A stretch of DNA of 64,000 nt. It comes from Hyparrhenia diplandra. Lineage: Eukaryota; Streptophyta; Magnoliopsida; Poales; Poaceae. Position 1 is the stretch's first letter. Each line of letters opens with the position of its first letter. The notes under the pieces were generated by a model. The model made no database searches, had not been told where the DNA came from, and saw only the letters and a program-made list of their open reading frames with translations. Made by a program: the position numbers and the translations under genes. Positions 11,274 to 22,450 of this stretch are shown one piece after another. The stretch covers positions 1-64,000 of the forward strand of contig JADLZK010013201.1 of the NCBI GenBank assembly GCA_015847255.1, read 5' to 3'.

Positions 11274-11817
11274 TTATTTCGATGTCGTTAGGGCGGCCGC
11301 CGACTTCCGGTCCATTCCGCGATGAAGTCGGCCAAGGCTTGAGATTTTATGGCGTCTCTGGGGGCATAGGTGATGTCGGCCCCCATGAGCTCGATAGCCC
11401 ATTTGGCCATGCGGCCCGTAACCTCGGGGCTCTGGATGATGACCTCGCCAAGGGGGTACTTGGAGACGACCTTGACCGGTGAGAATCGAAATAGTGCTTT
11501 GAGCTTGCACCGAGTGATCGGTGAGTGCGCATAACGCGAGCTTTTCGGAGCCGAAAGTGTACCGAGTCTTGGTGTCGGTGAGGACCTCGCTGATGAAATA
11601 CACCGGGCGCAGTATTTTTGAGCGCGCGTGCCCTTCCTCCTCTCTCTCGACGACGAGCGGCGGTGCTCACCACCTTCGAGGTGGGCGAGATGTAGAGGAG
11701 GATTGGCTCAGCGGGCACGCGAAGCGCGGCGAGCACGGGCGGATTAGCGAGGAGTTGCCGGTGAGTCGAGGGGCTTGCTGGGCTTTGTCGGGCCGCAAAG
11801 CGCCGTTTCTTGACCAC
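11274..11817 (-). pseudogene. first RNase H domain of the Tat element
   Basis: The minus strand reads VYFISEVLTDTKTRYTF near 11530-11600 and, in another frame, KHYFDSH and SSWGPTSPM, matching the usual segment from YFVSEVL through the connection to RNase H. The order RT, RNase H, second RNase H is kept. Frames alternate, so the product is broken. Confidence 0.7.
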
Positions 11818-11910
11818 TTGTAGAGCGGGAGGCTCTGTTCCCGAGTCGAGCTATGAAACGGCTCGGTAGCGGCTAGACATCCGTGCAGTCGCCGCACGCA
11901 TTTAACGTTT

Positions 11911-12494
11911 TTAATCGGCCCCATGCTCGTAATGGCGGCGATTTTTCGGGTTGGCCTCGATGCCGCGTTCGGAGACGATGAAGCCAAAGCAACTTCCCTC
12001 GTAGGACCTCGAAAAAACGCATTTTTCGGGGTTGAGCTTGACTCGAACTTCGCGGAGCTTGGCAAAGACCTTTTCGAGGTCGGGGATGAGCTCTTTTCGG
12101 CGTTTTGTCTTGACAACGATGTCGCCGACGTATGCTTCTACGAGCTTTCGAGGAGCTCTTTGAAGACTTTCTCGCATGCACCTTCGGAAGGTGGCGCCGG
12201 CGTTCTTCAAACCGAAGGGCATTGTTACGTAACAAAATGCGCCAAACGGAGTGATGAAGGAGGTGGCGAGCTGATCGAGCTCATTCATCGCGATCTGGTG
12301 GTAGCCGGAGTAGGCGTCGAGAAAACAGAGTGTCTCGCACCCGGAGGTGGAGTCAACGATTTGGTCGTCGCTTGGCGGGCAAAACGGATCCTTTGGGCAT
12401 GCCTTGTTGAGACCCGTGTAATTAACACACATTCTCCATTTCCGTTCTTCTTCTTAACTAGTACGGGGTTGGCTATCCACTCGGGATGATACAC
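11911..12494 (-). pseudogene. reverse transcriptase domain of the Tat element, active-site Asp changed
   Basis: The minus-strand frame gives MCVNYTGLNKACPKDPF, FLDAYSGYHQIAMNELDQ, TPFGAFCYVTMPFGLKNAGA, and YVGDIVVKTKRR, then LNPEKCVFS. These are RT motifs in order. The usual Y-V-D-D motif reads Y-V-G-D, so a catalytic Asp is lost. It is one of the longest still-open parts of the element. The upstream part (about 12285-12494) has YHPEWIANPVLVKKKNG in a different frame. Confidence 0.92.
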
Positions 12495-12991
12495 CTCCTT
12501 GATAAACCCTAGCAGCTAAGAGCTTATCTATCTCTCGGCGATTGCACAGGCGTCGTCGTCGTCGAAAGCGTCTAAGCCTTCGCTTCACCGCCGAGCGGGG
12601 TTTGATGTTCAAGGAGTGCTGGCGACTTCCCTCGGTATGCCCGGCATATCCGAGGCCCTCCACGGGAATGCGTCGAGGTTCGCGCGGAGGAAGTCGATGA
12701 GCTCGCTTTCCTATTTGGGGAGAGCTCGGACCCCACGGAAGAGGGTGTGCCCGTCCCCGTCGATCTTGACCTCCTTCGCGTCCTTCTCGGGCTCCAACAC
12801 GCCCGGTGACCTTGTCGATCTCGCCGGAAGAGCTCGTGCTCCCCCGGCCTAGCCGAGCTCACCGACGTGCGCGCCCGGCCACCTTCTTGAGCTCGGGGGG
12901 GAGTCCTCGCCGGCCTAGGCCATCATCTTCGCAGCATCTCCTTGATCTCGTCGGCTGCGTCGGCGTCTTGGACGGCGGCGGCCGGCGGCAT

Positions 12992-13570
12992 TTAAGGCGT
13001 GCTCGAAGGTGGAGTCGACGGTGATGACCCCCTTCGCCCGGGGGGATCTTGAGTGTGAGGTAGGTGTAGTTGGGGACGGCCATGAACTTCGCGTAGCACG
13101 GCCGCCCAACGGCGTGTGGTAGGCGTTTTTGAAGGGAGCACCTCGAACGTGAGGACCTCCTTTGCGGAAGTTGTCCGGTGCCGAAGGTGACGGGAGGTCG
13201 ATCCGCCCGAAGCGGGACCATCTGTTTCCGGCACCACACCGTGGATCGTTCGGCGAGGGCGGAGTCGTGCCTTGGGGATGCCAAGGGCTTGGAGCGCGTG
13301 GATGTAGAGGAGGTTGAGGCCGCTACCGCCATCCATCAACACCTTGCCGAGGCGCTTGGTGCCGGCGATGGGGTCGACGACGAGCGGGTGCCTCCGGTGC
13401 CGGGATGTGTCGTGGATGGTCCGCCTTTGTCGGGCGTGATCGCCGAAGTTCGACCACTTGAGGTAGGCGGGCGTCGCGGGCTCGGTGAAGAGGACTTTGC
13501 GGCGCGGGTGAGCTTTTGCCGGCGCTTGGACTCGTGGCGGGAGCTCCCTCGTAGACCATGTTGGCGACAC
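12992..13570 (-). pseudogene. aspartic protease region of the Tat element
   Basis: The minus strand reads GKVLMDGGSGLNLLYIHAL, the D-G-G-S form of the retroviral-type protease active site commonly seen in Tat gypsy elements, preceded by LVVDPIAGTKRL and followed by LRPRRTIHGVVP. It sits between gag and RT in the expected order. The downstream portion is frameshifted. Confidence 0.85.
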
Positions 13571-14967
13571 CGTCCTCGATGTAGAGGTCGGCCGTCAAAC
13601 TCGTTGGGGTGGCCCCCGCGGCCTTATCGTCGTCGTCCTTGTCTCCTCGCGGCGTGCCCATCACGTGCTTCTTCATGAGCGGCGGTCCTTCATCTTGTGC
13701 TTGACCGGGCCCTCGTGGTGTGGCCGCGGCGCCTGGAGCATCTTGTCGAAGTGCTCTTTGGGGGCGGTTCGTGCCGCCCTTGGGGCGGCCTGCGCTTGTC
13801 GCCACGACAGCGAACTCGTCGTCGTCTCGGGGGCGCTTGTTCTTCTTGTTCTTCTTCTTGCGTGTGCGGGGCCGGATCCCTCGGCGGCGTCGTCGTCGGC
13901 CTTGGGCTGCCCTTGCCCGTGACGGCGGAGGGCGGCGTCCTCTCCCTCGGCGTGGCGGGTGGCGAGGTCGAGGCTCTCCTTCCGCGGTCTTGGGTTTACG
14001 GGCCGCCGAGCTCATGGATCGAGGGTCTCGCGGTGGTGCCGGTGCGTGAAGGCGGTGATGACCCGGTCGGAGGCCTCGGAGAGGTTGTTGCGGAAGCTTG
14101 GAGAAGCGCGATGTAGTCGCCTGGCCTTCCCCCTTCTTACCGCTTGCACCCTCGGAGGTCCCACGTCGTGCTCGGCCTGGTGTAGGTGCCACAGGAAGTT
14201 GCCCGGAAGGCGTCGCGCGCAAGTCTTCCCAATTGCGGATGGTGCCCTGCGGGAGGTGCTCGAGCCGCGATCATGCTGAATTTGCAAGGTAAAGTGGGAG
14301 GTTGCGGATGATGAAGTAGTCGTTGTCGGCGCCCCGACTGGCGCCGAGGCGGTAGTCCTCGAGCCAAGTGGTGGGTCGGTCTCCCCATTATACTTACGCA
14401 CCGAGGGTCGGACTCGAGCGGAAGGAAGCGGGCGTCGTGGATGCGCCCAAAGCCCTCGGCCTCCTCGAGCTCGAGCTCGAGGGATGGCGATCCAGCTTGG
14501 GAGGCGAGCTCCATGAGCGGCGCGGCGTGGGGCTACGGCTTTTGTCTTCCGGCAGTTGTAGTGGCGCCCGCGGCGCTGCATGCGTGCGTGGGTGCTTGTG
14601 TCGTGGTCGTCGCCCGGTGGCGCTGTCGTCGTCTCGAGGCACATTCTTGTCGGCGAGCTTCCGCCTTGTGGCGGGCGTTGATGGTGTCCTCGCGCCGCGG
14701 TCTTCGCCCGCTCGCCGGCGCCGTGGACTCGGGATCACGGGGCGCGGCGAGAGAGCTCGCCCGCTGTGGACCGCTGCCTCCGCCGGGGAGAGCCTCTTGA
14801 AGTTGCTCGTGGGTCTCACGTGCCTCGGGTTCCTCGGGGGCCGAGACAGCGTCGCGGGAGTAGCGCTGCGGCCGCCGAGGTTACCGGGATGCCCTCCCGA
14901 ACACCGGCGGGAGGCTGGTCGGGGCCCCTCGTCCGGGTTGGTGCGGTCATGGGCGTCGCGGGCTTGA
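13571..14967 (-). pseudogene. gag region of the Tat element
   Basis: Minus-strand frames give fragments of the gag core: VRKYNGETDPP, TWDLRGCKR and SNNLSEASDRVITAF (in shifting frames between 14012 and 14514), followed by a Lys/Arg/Pro-rich region (13323-14222) where the nucleic-acid-binding part is expected. GC content is high and single-base shifts are frequent. Upstream, to about 14967, the frames are still similar in composition but not assignable. Confidence 0.75.
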
Positions 14968-15757
14968 GCTCGTGCTCGCGGCTGCTATCTTCCCCTGCTC
15001 GGCGGGGAGGGGCTTTGCGCTCTTGAGCGCCCAGCGCTCGGGCTCCTCGAGCTCTTCAGTAGAGCTTGATGCGGTCGACGGGCGACTCAGCGGTGGCGGC
15101 GGCGGAGTCGGCGCGTGTGTTGGAGGCGTCGCTCGAGTCGGCCTCTTCTACGCACCCTCGGGGTGTGGCACATGTAACCCGGCGGCGTGGGGTCACTTGA
15201 TCCATGAGGCTCCTCCATCGAGGCGAGCTCAGCTTCGTGGGCGGCCCACGGTGCTTAGGAACGTCGCCCGATCAGAGTGGAAGGCCGGGGCGCCCGTTTA
15301 AATTTTATCCTGGCGTGAGCCACCAGTGAACTCATCGGCGGCGAGCCTCCTCGGCCGTGACTGGGGCGGTGGCGGTGGAGAAGGTCTATCGCGAACGAGC
15401 TGCGTAGGCTGGCGTCGGGATGTTCGGGAGTAGGTCCTTGATGAGGGCGAAGAGCGTCAGCGGCGAGCGCGGATCGGTGGCCGGCGCGGAGGTCGAAGTT
15501 CCGCCCCATGCTCGTGAGGACGGAGTCGGTGGTGCCACGGAGGCGGCCGGAATGTCCTCACGCCGTGACGGGCGGTGAAGATACCGTGAGGGATCGCCTC
15601 CGGCTCGGGTGCCGGAGAAGTCGATGGTGCCGGTTTATCGCTAGCGCTATGGCCGTCGGTGAAGCGCAGGAAGCCATCGGCGTGGGTAACGGCCGCACTA
15701 GCGCCGCCCCCTACCGGGCGCGCCAACCGCCGTGGTCGAATACCACCGCCACAAGAA
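14968..15757 (-). other. 5' leader of the Tat-type element with PBS-adjacent motif
   Basis: This region precedes gag on the minus strand. At about 15706-15732 the minus strand reads ttggcgcgcccggtaggggg, a motif commonly found next to the primer binding site in grass gypsy elements; a close variant occurs at about 44096-44115. No coding domain is seen. Confidence 0.55.
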
Positions 15758-16770
15758 TGTCGGCTAACGCGTGCTCGATGGCCTAGCTCTAGAGACAATG
15801 ACACAAGATTTATATTTGGTTCGGGGCAAATCGTGCTCCCTAGTCCAAGCAGATCACTATCAGAGCTCAAACGCTCATACCGGGTGAGTACAAGCGAAGT
15901 CGAGAGAGGGAGAGGGCTCCCAAGTCTCTGTGATTGAGGCTAGTGCCAAATATCGAGTGTGTGTGTGAGTGTGGGTGTTGAGAATTGAACCCTGCCTCGA
16001 CACGGTGGCCGGCCTTCCCTTTTATAGTCGCAAGGGGCGGGGCACATGGGCTCATCACAAAGGTTGAGGACTTGAAGAAACGTAGATACATGTACAGGAA
16101 GATAGGAGCAGTATTAGAGCTCTCGGATGAGCTCGTTCCGTGGACATGAACTTCCTTCGAGCTCCAGAGTACTTTGGATGCCGAAATTGGTCGTCGCCGC
16201 ACGCGGGGGAATCGGGTTTGGGCGGTGGGCGTCGCCCTGTCCCCCTAATCGTAGTTGGAGGACGTCTTTCGGTATGGGGAGGCCCATACCGAGGATGGGA
16301 TGGTGTACCCGTATGTACCCGCTGCACTGTGGGCGGAGTGGTTGGAGTCGACGGGGCACGGGCAGGTGATCGGCCGACAGCTCTTTTCCCCCTTGTTGCC
16401 GGCGTGGCTAAAGTGGTCGCCGTGGAGTTGTTGAGCTTGTCGAGAGTTGTTGACCAACTTCGTACCCTTGAGCTTCTCCGAGAAGGCAGGCGGATGAGCT
16501 CTCGGTGGTCCTCATAAGGTCCGTCGCGAGGGAGCTCGAGCGAGGCGGAAAGAGGTCCCCGAGTGCGATGAAGACGGGGGAGCTCGTTATGGGAGAGCTC
16601 GAACGAGGCGGTGGCTTGTCCTTGCGTGGAGAGCTCGTATGCGGTGAGGATTTCGAGGCACCGTGGTGGGACGCCCTGTCTCCCGTGCGGTCGGAGTCTG
16701 AGGCCGTGTTTGCTAGCTGATAGCAAGTGGGGAGCTCGTTTATGGGTGTCCCAAATATCGATCCCCCACA
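15758..16770 (-). mobile_element. 5' LTR of the Tat-type element, about 1.0 kb
   Basis: On the minus strand it begins tgtgggggatcgatatttgg at 16770. A TATA-like ctataaaaggg lies at about 16018-16028 on the minus strand, followed by an A/C-rich stretch, as in plant LTR promoters. The 3' border near 15758 is inferred from a CA followed by the leader and PBS-like motif, and may be off by tens of bases. The 5 bases to the right (gtact, 16771-16775) are the expected TSD; its partner is outside the window. Confidence 0.7.
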
Positions 16771-18340
16771 GTACTTCTGGAGTTTTTGCTGGTTCTCAAA
16801 TAAAACTCAAAGTTCCCAGTATGACTCTCTCTAATCTCTCGTTTGTGGTTTTTGTGGATCCTCTCTAAGGCAATAAGGTAGTGTTACCTTTCTCTCCATG
16901 AAAAAAAAAATCGCACACTATGACAAGTGGAGTGGAATACATACTATTTTTGGCTAAGGCAGTAGCACACTATGCCTTCTTTCTCACCCTATATCTAAGG
17001 CTTTATATCTGGAGCTCATAGGTAGGAGAAAACTTCATTTACTTACTAAGCATATATTGTAAATTCAAGCAATGAATCCAAAGTTACAAGTCACACTGAT
17101 CAAGTGGTGCATGTGTATGGTGGATAGTATAGATGGTAGGGAATATAGTAAGATGTATAGAATGAATGATGAGAAAATCTTACTTTTGCTCCTTGAGGAA
17201 TCTTCTCTCTTTTGGAATTTAGAAACTCTGTAGAGAACTTGGGTTGTATCTTTTTCTTTATTTTTCTTTTATGGAGAGGCGAGCATCTAAGTACCCATTG
17301 TTTTTAGCGGACACTTGTCCATTTTTTTAACTCTCCTTTATTCTTTTCTTTTTTCTTAGGGAGGTAGGCTCTACTCACCAAGTAGGACACTTATCCATTT
17401 TTTCATCTCCCCTTTCTTCTTCTTTTTTTTTTAATCTATAACCCAAATCTCTTTTGCAATAACTTTTGAGAGATAAACAAATGTAATGGAGCTTTTTTAA
17501 GATATTGGCTAGCAATGAATGAGTGGATGGGTATAAAGAATATTTTTGGTTGCTCTCCACGAGATAGGAGTAGAACATTTTTGCTAGCTAGAGTGAAATG
17601 AATAATGGTATATATGGTGAGTGTATATTTGGTGGATGCGTACTTCTAAGGTGGAAATAGCATATAAGTATATGGAGTCGAGTGGAGTGGAATGAGTGGA
17701 GTGGAGTGTACATGATCAACATGACAAGTTTCTAAGGGTCGACAAAAAGATTGAACAAACTCAATGCAAAGCAAGTAGCCTATATATATATTTCAAAGGT
17801 TTTCCTAATCTAGGGAACATGTATATATGGCTGTGGTAGGAGGTTCACACTCTTGTCACACAGGAACTTATCATGTGCATTTTCAATTTTCAAAATATAA
17901 ATCTCCAGAAATCTAGTGTCACTAGGAGTAAGATCAAATAGCAGCTCAAACTATCATATATCATATCCGTCAATTACCTAGACTTTAGAGCAAGCATTTG
18001 CAACCCATAGGTTTCAGGTTTAGAGTAAGTATTAAGTCAAAGTAATTTTGCAAATGGAGCTCAAGAGAAATTAAGCTTGAAAGCTAGGTACTAGAAAAGT
18101 ATAACAACGGAGCAACTATTCATCATCTCCATGTTGGCAGATTTTGGGGTTCATTTTAGTTGAGCAAAGTAAACTTAGTGAGCACTCTCTCTTGATCCTT
18201 TTATTCACACTCTAACAAAAGACTCTTTAAAACAATTAGACTTTATAAAACTAGACTCTTAACAAACTTTCTAGCAAACAAAATATTTAACTAATAATAT
18301 TGATACTATAGCATAGATAGATAGTAAGGTACTTATCTGG
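16771..18340. other. AT-rich non-coding stretch, probably 3' part of an Athila-like element
   Basis: No coding domain is visible. It contains simple stretches such as repeated gagtggaatg/gagtggagtgg words near 17680-17710. It sits on the 3' side (minus strand) of Athila-like protease sequence, so it may be the long non-coding region between gag-pro and the 3' LTR. This is inference from position. Confidence 0.4.
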
Positions 18341-19790
18341 ATAACTGGGGGTTACACTCCCCCAAGCTAGATTGGAGTGTAGTCTTCAATGATGTAGAAG
18401 TTAAGGTAGTTGGCGACAAGGGTGGCGCCTAGCATGTCTCTTCTCTTCTTGAATTCTGCTGATCTCAAATAGACAACAAAGCTAGTGGAACTTGATTAAA
18501 CATTAGGGGTTAGCCACATTGCTTTAGTTTGCACGGGAAATATTTTTAGATTTTCATTTTTGAATTTTTATTTTTATATGCAAGAAAAGATAAAGTACTT
18601 ATGCATCTTTATTTTGTTTTTTTATGCCACCACAGCAAATATCCTAGAGGTGTTTAAGCCTCGGGGATATTAGCATGGGGCTTAAAAGGTTTTCAAAAGA
18701 CAAAATATTTATGCTATTTTCAAATGTAGATATGAGATACTAAAAAGATAAACATGATATGGAAAGATAAATATGCAATGCGGAGATTTAAATATGGATA
18801 ACTTACCAAGTTACCTTTCGACGAGGATTCGGCGTTTAGAGTCCTCGACAGGACTTCATAGTTACGCTCCTTACTCCCATGGTATATTAGTTGTCACAAT
18901 CGGTGGCACCGATGATTCTATAGTTTCTTCCGATGATGTTCGGGAGATGTCTTCTTCTTCCTCCATCTTTGTTTATTTGATGAACTTTTCTCGGAGTACT
19001 TGATTTTGTTTTTCTCTGTGGATGTATTAGGTGTAATAGATTTACTTTCTTTACATACCTTTTCATCTTCTAGATTTTTTGATCCACCGTCTATTATGGC
19101 GGTGACGGTGACTGTTCTTCTGGGTATTTCATAATTATTATAGCTATTGAAGTAAACACGTACCTTCTCTTTAGGGAATTGGAAATGAATCTCTGTTGTA
19201 TGGATGTAGATGATTGCACGAGTAGTGTTGAGGAATGGTCTCCCAAGCACTAATGGAGGATCTTCTTCCTTTCCCATGTCCATGACTACAAAGTCAGTGA
19301 GAACATAGTGGTCCATGATCTTGGCTGGTACGTCTTTGGCAATTCCTTGAGGGGATTCTATAAGATTGATACGCCATCGTAGCTGCACATATGTTGGTTG
19401 CAATGGCAATTTTCCAAATAGTAGTTCATATGTTACTTTTGCCATTAGATTAATACGGATCCGTATCGCAAAATGTATTATAAAAAGTTAAACATTGAAT
19501 AGAGCATGCGATGGTAGGAGTACCTGGATCGTCTTGTTTAGGAAGCATTGGAGACTGAAGTAAATGGTCATTATAAGATTTTATTTTGTTTACCACCATT
19601 ACCTTTGTAATTTGCGCCTTCTTGTTTTAATTACGATTCCTTCTTCTATTCTTGTTGTAAATTTCTACCTTTGGCTCTGAAACATAAGAATAGGAATTTT
19701 GGGAATAAGTAAGAGAGGTGTGTACCTTAGTCTTGAAATTGAATTTCTCCCTTTTCCCTTTAATGTTGAAACAAATCTTACCTTTCATGC
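18341..19790 (-). mobile_element. Athila-like element remnant 1 (protease plus non-coding linker)
   Basis: It includes the protease fragment at 18918-19445. To its left is non-coding DNA with the word actcccccaagctaga (about 18354-18370), matching the ccccaagcta word left of the protease in the fragment at 2495-4588. There is no RT, RNase H or integrase next to protease in either copy. Confidence 0.6.
18918..19445 (-). pseudogene. retroviral-type aspartic protease C-terminal part, Athila-like
   Basis: The frame reads MAKVTYELLFGKLPLQPT, INLIESPQGIAKDVPAKI, HYVLTDFVVMDM, PPLVLGRPFLNT and AIIYIHTTEIHFQF. The DFVVMDM and LGRPFL motifs are the hallmark second half of Athila-type protease; the first half with the DTG/DSG loop is missing. 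The C-terminal part is Lys/Ser-rich and ends at 18918. One of the longest open frames in the window, but incomplete. Confidence 0.82.
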
Positions 19791-19794
19791 GTAG

Positions 19795-20160
19795 ATGATA
19801 GCTTTAGCTGAGCATAAGAATGGTCGACCGAGTATGCTTGTTGATTTTTCATTTCTTCCGGTATCTACGACTGCGAAGTCTCTTTGGTGCGTAAGAGCCT
19901 CTCGATTCCCACACACACATCTTCAAGGATCCCCTCGGGATATGAGAATGATTGATACGCTAGTTTGCAAGCACATGTTTGTTTTCCATAATGGTTCACT
20001 ATAAATCTTTTCATAAATTACCTTAGGCATTATGTTCACGCTTGAGCGAAATCACATAGAGCATTATCGAAGGTGTGTTGTCCAATCACGGATTGTAATG
20101 GTGGCCTCCCCGGATCTTCCTTTTTAGGTGGCATTGAGTCATCCAACTAACGACTTCGAG
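19795..20160 (-). pseudogene. second protease-like remnant, heavily decayed
   Basis: Nucleotide words here parallel those at 19230-19445 (for example tctacgactgcgaagtct against catgactacaaagtcagtg, and the ccctcgggatatgagaatgattgatacg segment shortened against ttgaggggattctataagattgatacg). The minus-strand frame is broken. It belongs to the same family as the protease to its left and to the gag on its right. Confidence 0.5.
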
Positions 20161-20662
20161 GTCTCTCTATAGTAGTTACTGCATTATAAATATCGACAAG
20201 ATTTGCGGTTTCTAATTCTTCGGCTGCCCAGGAATCTTACGGTGTGGTTAGTAGAGCGAGATAAGCGAGAAAACGAGATTCTATCATTTTATTAAAACTA
20301 TGCTGATTCTTAATAGCTAAAGAAAAGCTTTCTAAGCAGTATTGATAAGTTCAAGAGCTTTATCATTAGTAGCTATTTTTCTAGACAATTCTCCATGGTT
20401 TTACCTTGGTTAATAACAAGGTCTCTCAAGGAAGGTTGATAAGTATTAAAATTGCTACGGATTGTTACCTTGGTAGTTGGGCCTCTGTTGGTTCCAACCT
20501 TGATTACATTGAGGGACGGAAGTTATTGTTGTTGGTGATGAAGTTGATGTCCTCCATAATCTCGGACAATTCTGCCCGGTGTGGCCTATGTTTCCACATT
20601 CTTCACAGGTCATGCGGGAATCTTGAATTTGCATGATTTGCCTTGGGTTGAGGATCTCTATC
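20161..20662 (-). other. gag-protease linker of Athila-like remnant 2
   Basis: It lies between gag core and protease on the minus strand, where the Asn/Gln-rich linker and coiled coil of gag are expected. Short matches to the 3786-4367 stretch are visible but frames are closed. Confidence 0.45.
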
Positions 20663-21389
20663 CTATAGCTTCTTCATTATAAGGTCCATTTTAGCAGATA
20701 GCATATCTACTTCTTTAAGCTGGTGCATTTCTCTCTTGCGGGGTTGACGCTCTTCACTCCAACCTTGGTTGGAAGCCATCTTCTCCACAAGCTCTGTAGC
20801 ATTTGATAGTGTAAGTGATAAGAAAGCACCACCGGTGCGGCGTCCATAGTTTCCACGAGCACGGGAACAAGCCCATGATAGAAAGTGCATCAACGGCCAC
20901 TTCTCCATCCCTTGGTGTGGACATTACGAAATATATTCTTGGAAACGCTCCCATGCTTCGGGGACAGATTCATCATTTGTTGTTGAAAATTGGATATCTT
21001 TCCTATTAAGGCATTCGTCTTGCCTATAGGAAAAGAACTTAGCAAGAAAATTTTGTAGAACATATATCCCATGTTGTATTCTTCTCTTTAGTAGCATAGA
21101 ACCATTGCTTAGCCTTTCCCAATAGTGAGAATGGAAAGAGGCGAGCAAGATTGCATCTTTGGATACGTCCTTCATAGTGAATGTCTTTGCAAATCTCCGG
21201 GAAGTGTTGGAGATGAGCACTAAGCGTCTTCATGTGCCTTTCGCAAAATTGGCTTGATTGTACCATATTTATGAGCCGTGGCTTAAGCTCAAAGCCATTG
21301 TCTCCAACCTCTACCTTCGGACCCGGTGAGAATGTTGTCCATGGTAGGAGCTGAGAACTCACGAAATGTCTTGGTTGCCATAGCTTCAA
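20663..21389 (-). pseudogene. gag core, Athila-like remnant 2
   Basis: The minus strand reads ELKPRLINMVQSSQF, LQHFPEICKDIHYEG, LARLFPFSLLGKAKQWFYA, LAKFFSYRQDECLNRKDIQF, ESVPEAWERFQEYIS and then SLTLSNATELVEKMASNQGW across three overlapping frames. These are the conserved blocks of the Retrotrans_gag domain in Athila-type elements. At least two frameshifts are needed to read through. Confidence 0.85.
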
Positions 21390-21838
21390 ATTCAGGGTGT
21401 TAAGCTTGGCTTTACTTGATCAACGTCAAATCGGAAGGTCTTGGTGACTCGAAGATGATGATGATGATGATGATGTAGGTCTTTGGAGTTTGTGCGATTC
21501 GGGTGTTAAGCTTAGCTTTTGGGATCTTCAACAAAATTTTACGGGCGGTTCCAATTCATACATATATTTTACCCTGCATAAAATCAAAACAAATAAAGCG
21601 AGGGTTGAACTTTGTTTGAGTATGTGATAATGGGTTCTCAATGCATTATGTGATGTAAGTGATCTCTCTTATTTCCATGTGTGATGTGTTTATAGGATTT
21701 TTGGCTAGCACCCTTTCTAACTAGGAAAGTTAGAAACAATACCAACTTAATAGGAATAACACTGTCTAAGTTTTGGCTAATACCCTTCAAACTAGAAAAG
21801 CTGGAAAGTAGCACTAGGAAAGTTTTGGTGAGTTGCAT
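21390..21838. other. 5' flank of Athila-like remnant 2, no gene seen
   Basis: There is a short (GAT)n run at about 21451-21474. Nothing else is recognisable up to the copia junction at 21839. Confidence 0.5.
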
Positions 21839-22450
21839 TACTTTCTCAGCATTGAGGTTAAGAAGGGATCGGCATGGAGAACTTCTTACTCAAGAAAGGT
21901 ATGCAATTGATCTGTTAAAAAGAGCACACCCTGGGCAGTATCAAAAAGCTATCGAACTAGCGCATATCCATTGGGATCGAGAAGACTCCACAAGGTACAA
22001 GAGCATTGTTGGTGCTTTGCAATATTTGACACTAACTTGTCCAGATATCTCCTTTTGAGTTAACAAAGTGTGTCAATTCTTACATTCTCCAACTACGGTA
22101 CACTAGGAAGCTGTTTAATAGATTCTCAGATATGTTAAAGGAACACTAAACTTAGGGTTGCACATTGGTAAATCCAAGGAAATTCTAGTTAGTGCCTTCT
22201 CGAAGGCTGATTGGGCGGGTTGTCCATATAATTGGGGGTGTATAGGAGGCTTTTGTCGTATACCTAGGAGTAAATCTGATTTCTGGTGTGCAAGAAAGCA
22301 AGCTATAGTCTCGGGGTCAAGCATAGAAGCTGAATATAAGTCCATGGTAAACACTACTACTTGAGATTATGTGGGTGAGAAAATTACTTGATGAACTTGG
22401 TGTTCCTCACCCGATGGTTTCATAGCTATCTTTGTGACAATTTAGGGGCT

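Larger units (their letters stand above)
1..16770 (-). mobile_element. Ty3/gypsy element, Tat/Retand type, decayed, with nested insertions
   Basis: On the minus strand the order is 5' LTR, gag, protease, RT, RNase H, a second RNase H and integrase, followed by an antisense coiled-coil ORF on the plus strand. The extra archaeal-type RNase H and the antisense ORF between integrase and the 3' LTR are known features of the Tat (Ogre/Retand/Grande) clade. The right end reads tgtgggggatcg on the minus strand from 16770; the 3' LTR lies left of the window. All domains carry frameshifts and stops. Three LTR copies of another family interrupt or abut it. The clade call rests on remembered family structure, not on a search. 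Confidence 0.85.

Noticed and set aside
178..16700. Dozens of GC-rich open frames of 60-300 codons on both strands
   Set aside because: They overlap recognisable gag, protease, RT, RNase H and integrase sequence in other frames; high GC and few stop codons explain them.
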